This document shows positions 58,501-61,500 of a stretch of 64,000 nucleotides of DNA, piece after piece. Each line of letters begins with the position of its first letter. Position 1 is the first letter of the stretch. The stretch spans positions 79,990,873-80,054,872 of the forward strand of contig JBAIZL010000001.1 of the NCBI GenBank assembly GCA_036971475.1. The letters are read 5' to 3'. The position numbers were made by a program, and so were the translations under genes. Source of the DNA: Prosapia bicincta. Its lineage: Eukaryota; Arthropoda; Insecta; Hemiptera; Cercopidae. The notes beneath the pieces are model-generated. The model saw only the letters and a list, made by a program, of their open reading frames with translations, made no database searches and had not been told where the DNA came from.

Positions 58501-61500
58501 TTTTTATGTTTTTTCTCATTAAAAACCATCAAAAATATTGAATTATTATTAGGTGAAAATATAAGAGGTTTTATTATTATTCTGTTGACTTCTTCCAATA
58601 TCTCTTCCAGAATTATCTCAATTATTTGATTTTGAAAATAAGAAAAAATTAAGATAATACAGTATTTTTCAATTTACAATGATGGCTCATCCCCAATAAA
58701 CAGGCCAAAACTTACTATTCCATTATTTTCTACTGCTGTTTACAATAAATGACTAGCAGCATGAAAAAACAAACCTCTAAAGCAATTACTAAATTTTGCC
58801 TGAGCACTTAACATAACTTCCCATTAAGACAACTACATAAAATAGAACGTCTAAATTGTACCCAGTATTTAATTAACAAGAAACAATAACCCAGTGAATG
58901 AAAAAATCTTGAATAGGTGTATGCATAAATTAGATTCTGAAAAAGAGCTGAAGAACTTTTGAATACTTCATGAGAATACCATACAATACTTACAACTTCT
59001 GATCTTCTAATGAAAAGTAACAATGTATTAACTCCTTCATAAGGTCAACTATCATTGAAAGAGTTCAAATTGAATATTATTGCCATTCATATTATTAATA
59101 ATGAATCCATACTTATTTCAGCTCTCAAATGTTTACACTTTAAGCCCCAATAATGAAGGACAAACAGTGGTAGCTTTAAACAATCTGGATGTTATTCAAA
59201 GCTATGCTACTAGTACACTAGAAGGTGGTTTTGTCAAAAATCTTAATAAAGTGGATAATGGTAAGTAAACATACCAAGAATTATTAGTATTTTAACCTAT
59301 TCAATGCATGTGATCAACATTTAAGTAACTCCAGACATTTGATGTGTGACTACCAGTTGGGTCTTGCCATTGCAAACAATCAAAATTATTTTACCTGATT
59401 TCACTCCTAATATAAAAATAAAAAGTCCTGAAGAAGCTAAATAGCTTTTAAACAGCAAAACTTGTTTCTGGGAGTTGTTGTCACAAGTGATTAGAGTTTA
59501 AAATAGGACAACACCAGAACATTATTTTTCAATAATTTATTATATGTATCAATATATTTGTCATTATTAAATTCCTTCTATTATCTCATGCTCTCCTGAT
59601 ATTTATCTTGTACAAGTTTTCAATGGTTAATAAAATAGGTTTTTGTTTATCCAATCAAGTTCAAATACATTTTTCTTAACCTATAGTGGATGGCAATTGA
59701 TGTTAATACAGCTTTGTCAAATATTTATTTAATAATTGAATTAAAAAATTTGTGGGGTCTAGCTGGATTCAAACTGAAAATCTTCATGTTCAAAGTCTAG
59801 CATGCCTTGGCACTACTCCAACTTTCCAACTCCTAGAAATATTTCTCAAAAGAAGTGTAGGCCTATACATTCCCCCTTGTCGAAACCTCCATTGTACAAC
59901 TGTACAACCTTAAACTGTTGCCATGGTTACCACAAAATATCTTAAATAGTGCTCTAGAGTAACTAAAATAAAATTTTGATTTGTTAACCTCAGTAGGAAT
60001 TAACTTAAGAATTTTTTTTAGTTACAAAATTTTTAGTTTTAGATTAAAAACTATAATTGTTTATTATTTTGACTCCCAGGCTAAAAATATATCATAGATT
60101 AGAAACCTATACAGAATGTCCAGAACAACAATACAAGTGCTAAAAAGTGATGATATATTGTTGATGGCATTATAACTCTATATTTTACCCTTACTGCCTT
60201 TGATTTTATGATTTATATTAGGGGCTTAGAAACATTTGACTAATCATAAATCTGCGAACAAAGATTATCTTATTAATCACTTAAACAATAGTTTATGACT
60301 ATCCGGACTTTAAATTTTGTAAATTAGTTAAAACTTACTGAGACAGAACGTTGTGCTGATCTTCATCAGTGTCTTCTGCTTGGAGATGTCGAGTCAAGCA
60401 ATGATGGTTTTGAACCGAATACCGTCGGGCCTCTTAACGCTTTATGTTTATTAGTACTACTCAGCTGGTGTTGCTACTTTTGGAAAAATTAAGGCACAGT
60501 ATTTAACAACAAGCTTCACACTACTTACAGATGTATTTACGATGGTTTTTGTTTGATAGATAAACGCCGACGGGATTAAAAACATGATGTTATTCTAAGA
60601 GCTTTTTGTCCGTAGTTACGGGACGACACACATATTTGTTATAACGTATTGTAATGATTTTCACTACTGTTTTCAAAATTTCACAAAACCTTAAAAGTAA
60701 GTCGGAAATATTGACTAAATATTTAGTTGTAAAATAATCCTTAAAAACGGATTTTGTGAAAGTTAAGTACAAACATTGATACACTTAGATAAACTCATCC
60801 TTACTAGGAAGTAAATTATAACGTAAATTCCTTAACCAGTAAATTATTTGGTGTTAAAACTTTTACTTAATATGAATCTTGGATAGTATTTACTGGACCT
60901 GTAGCATTACTTATTAGAGAGAGAATATATTACACCTTAGTTCTATATTCAAAATATTTATAAACTCACAAATCAATCACATGTGACACGTTTACGTGTC
61001 TTAGTGATAGGCGCAAAAACACTTTTATCACCAGTCAGTTTATTATTTGGGTAGCCGGGACATGAAATTATGGTTTTGTTGTTTCTTGCTAACACAAAAC
61101 ACAAAAAATATCAAAATAGTGTTGCACAGATAATAAAATTTAATTAATTCAAAAACAATGTCGGGTAAATAGGTCCGACGGAGTTTATTTACGTTTCATT
61201 TACGGTAGGAAAAAACTGTGTTGGGCCAGTTGGTCCGACACGTATTTTTATAAATATTATGATGAGAAACGTATATTCACACTTAGATGTGATAGGGGAA
61301 CAAAGTATAAGAACACATGATTTAAAAATGAGCTTAAAATATTTTGGCAATTCTCTATGAAAACGCGATATTATGGCCGGCAGCTAAAGTATTAAGGTAC
61401 AGTGACGCGTTCTCTTTGTTTGTTAAACTACATGATTTATTTTACCTGTAAGTTTATATTACTGTACATTAATTTGCTACATTTTTAGCTACTGTGCAGA

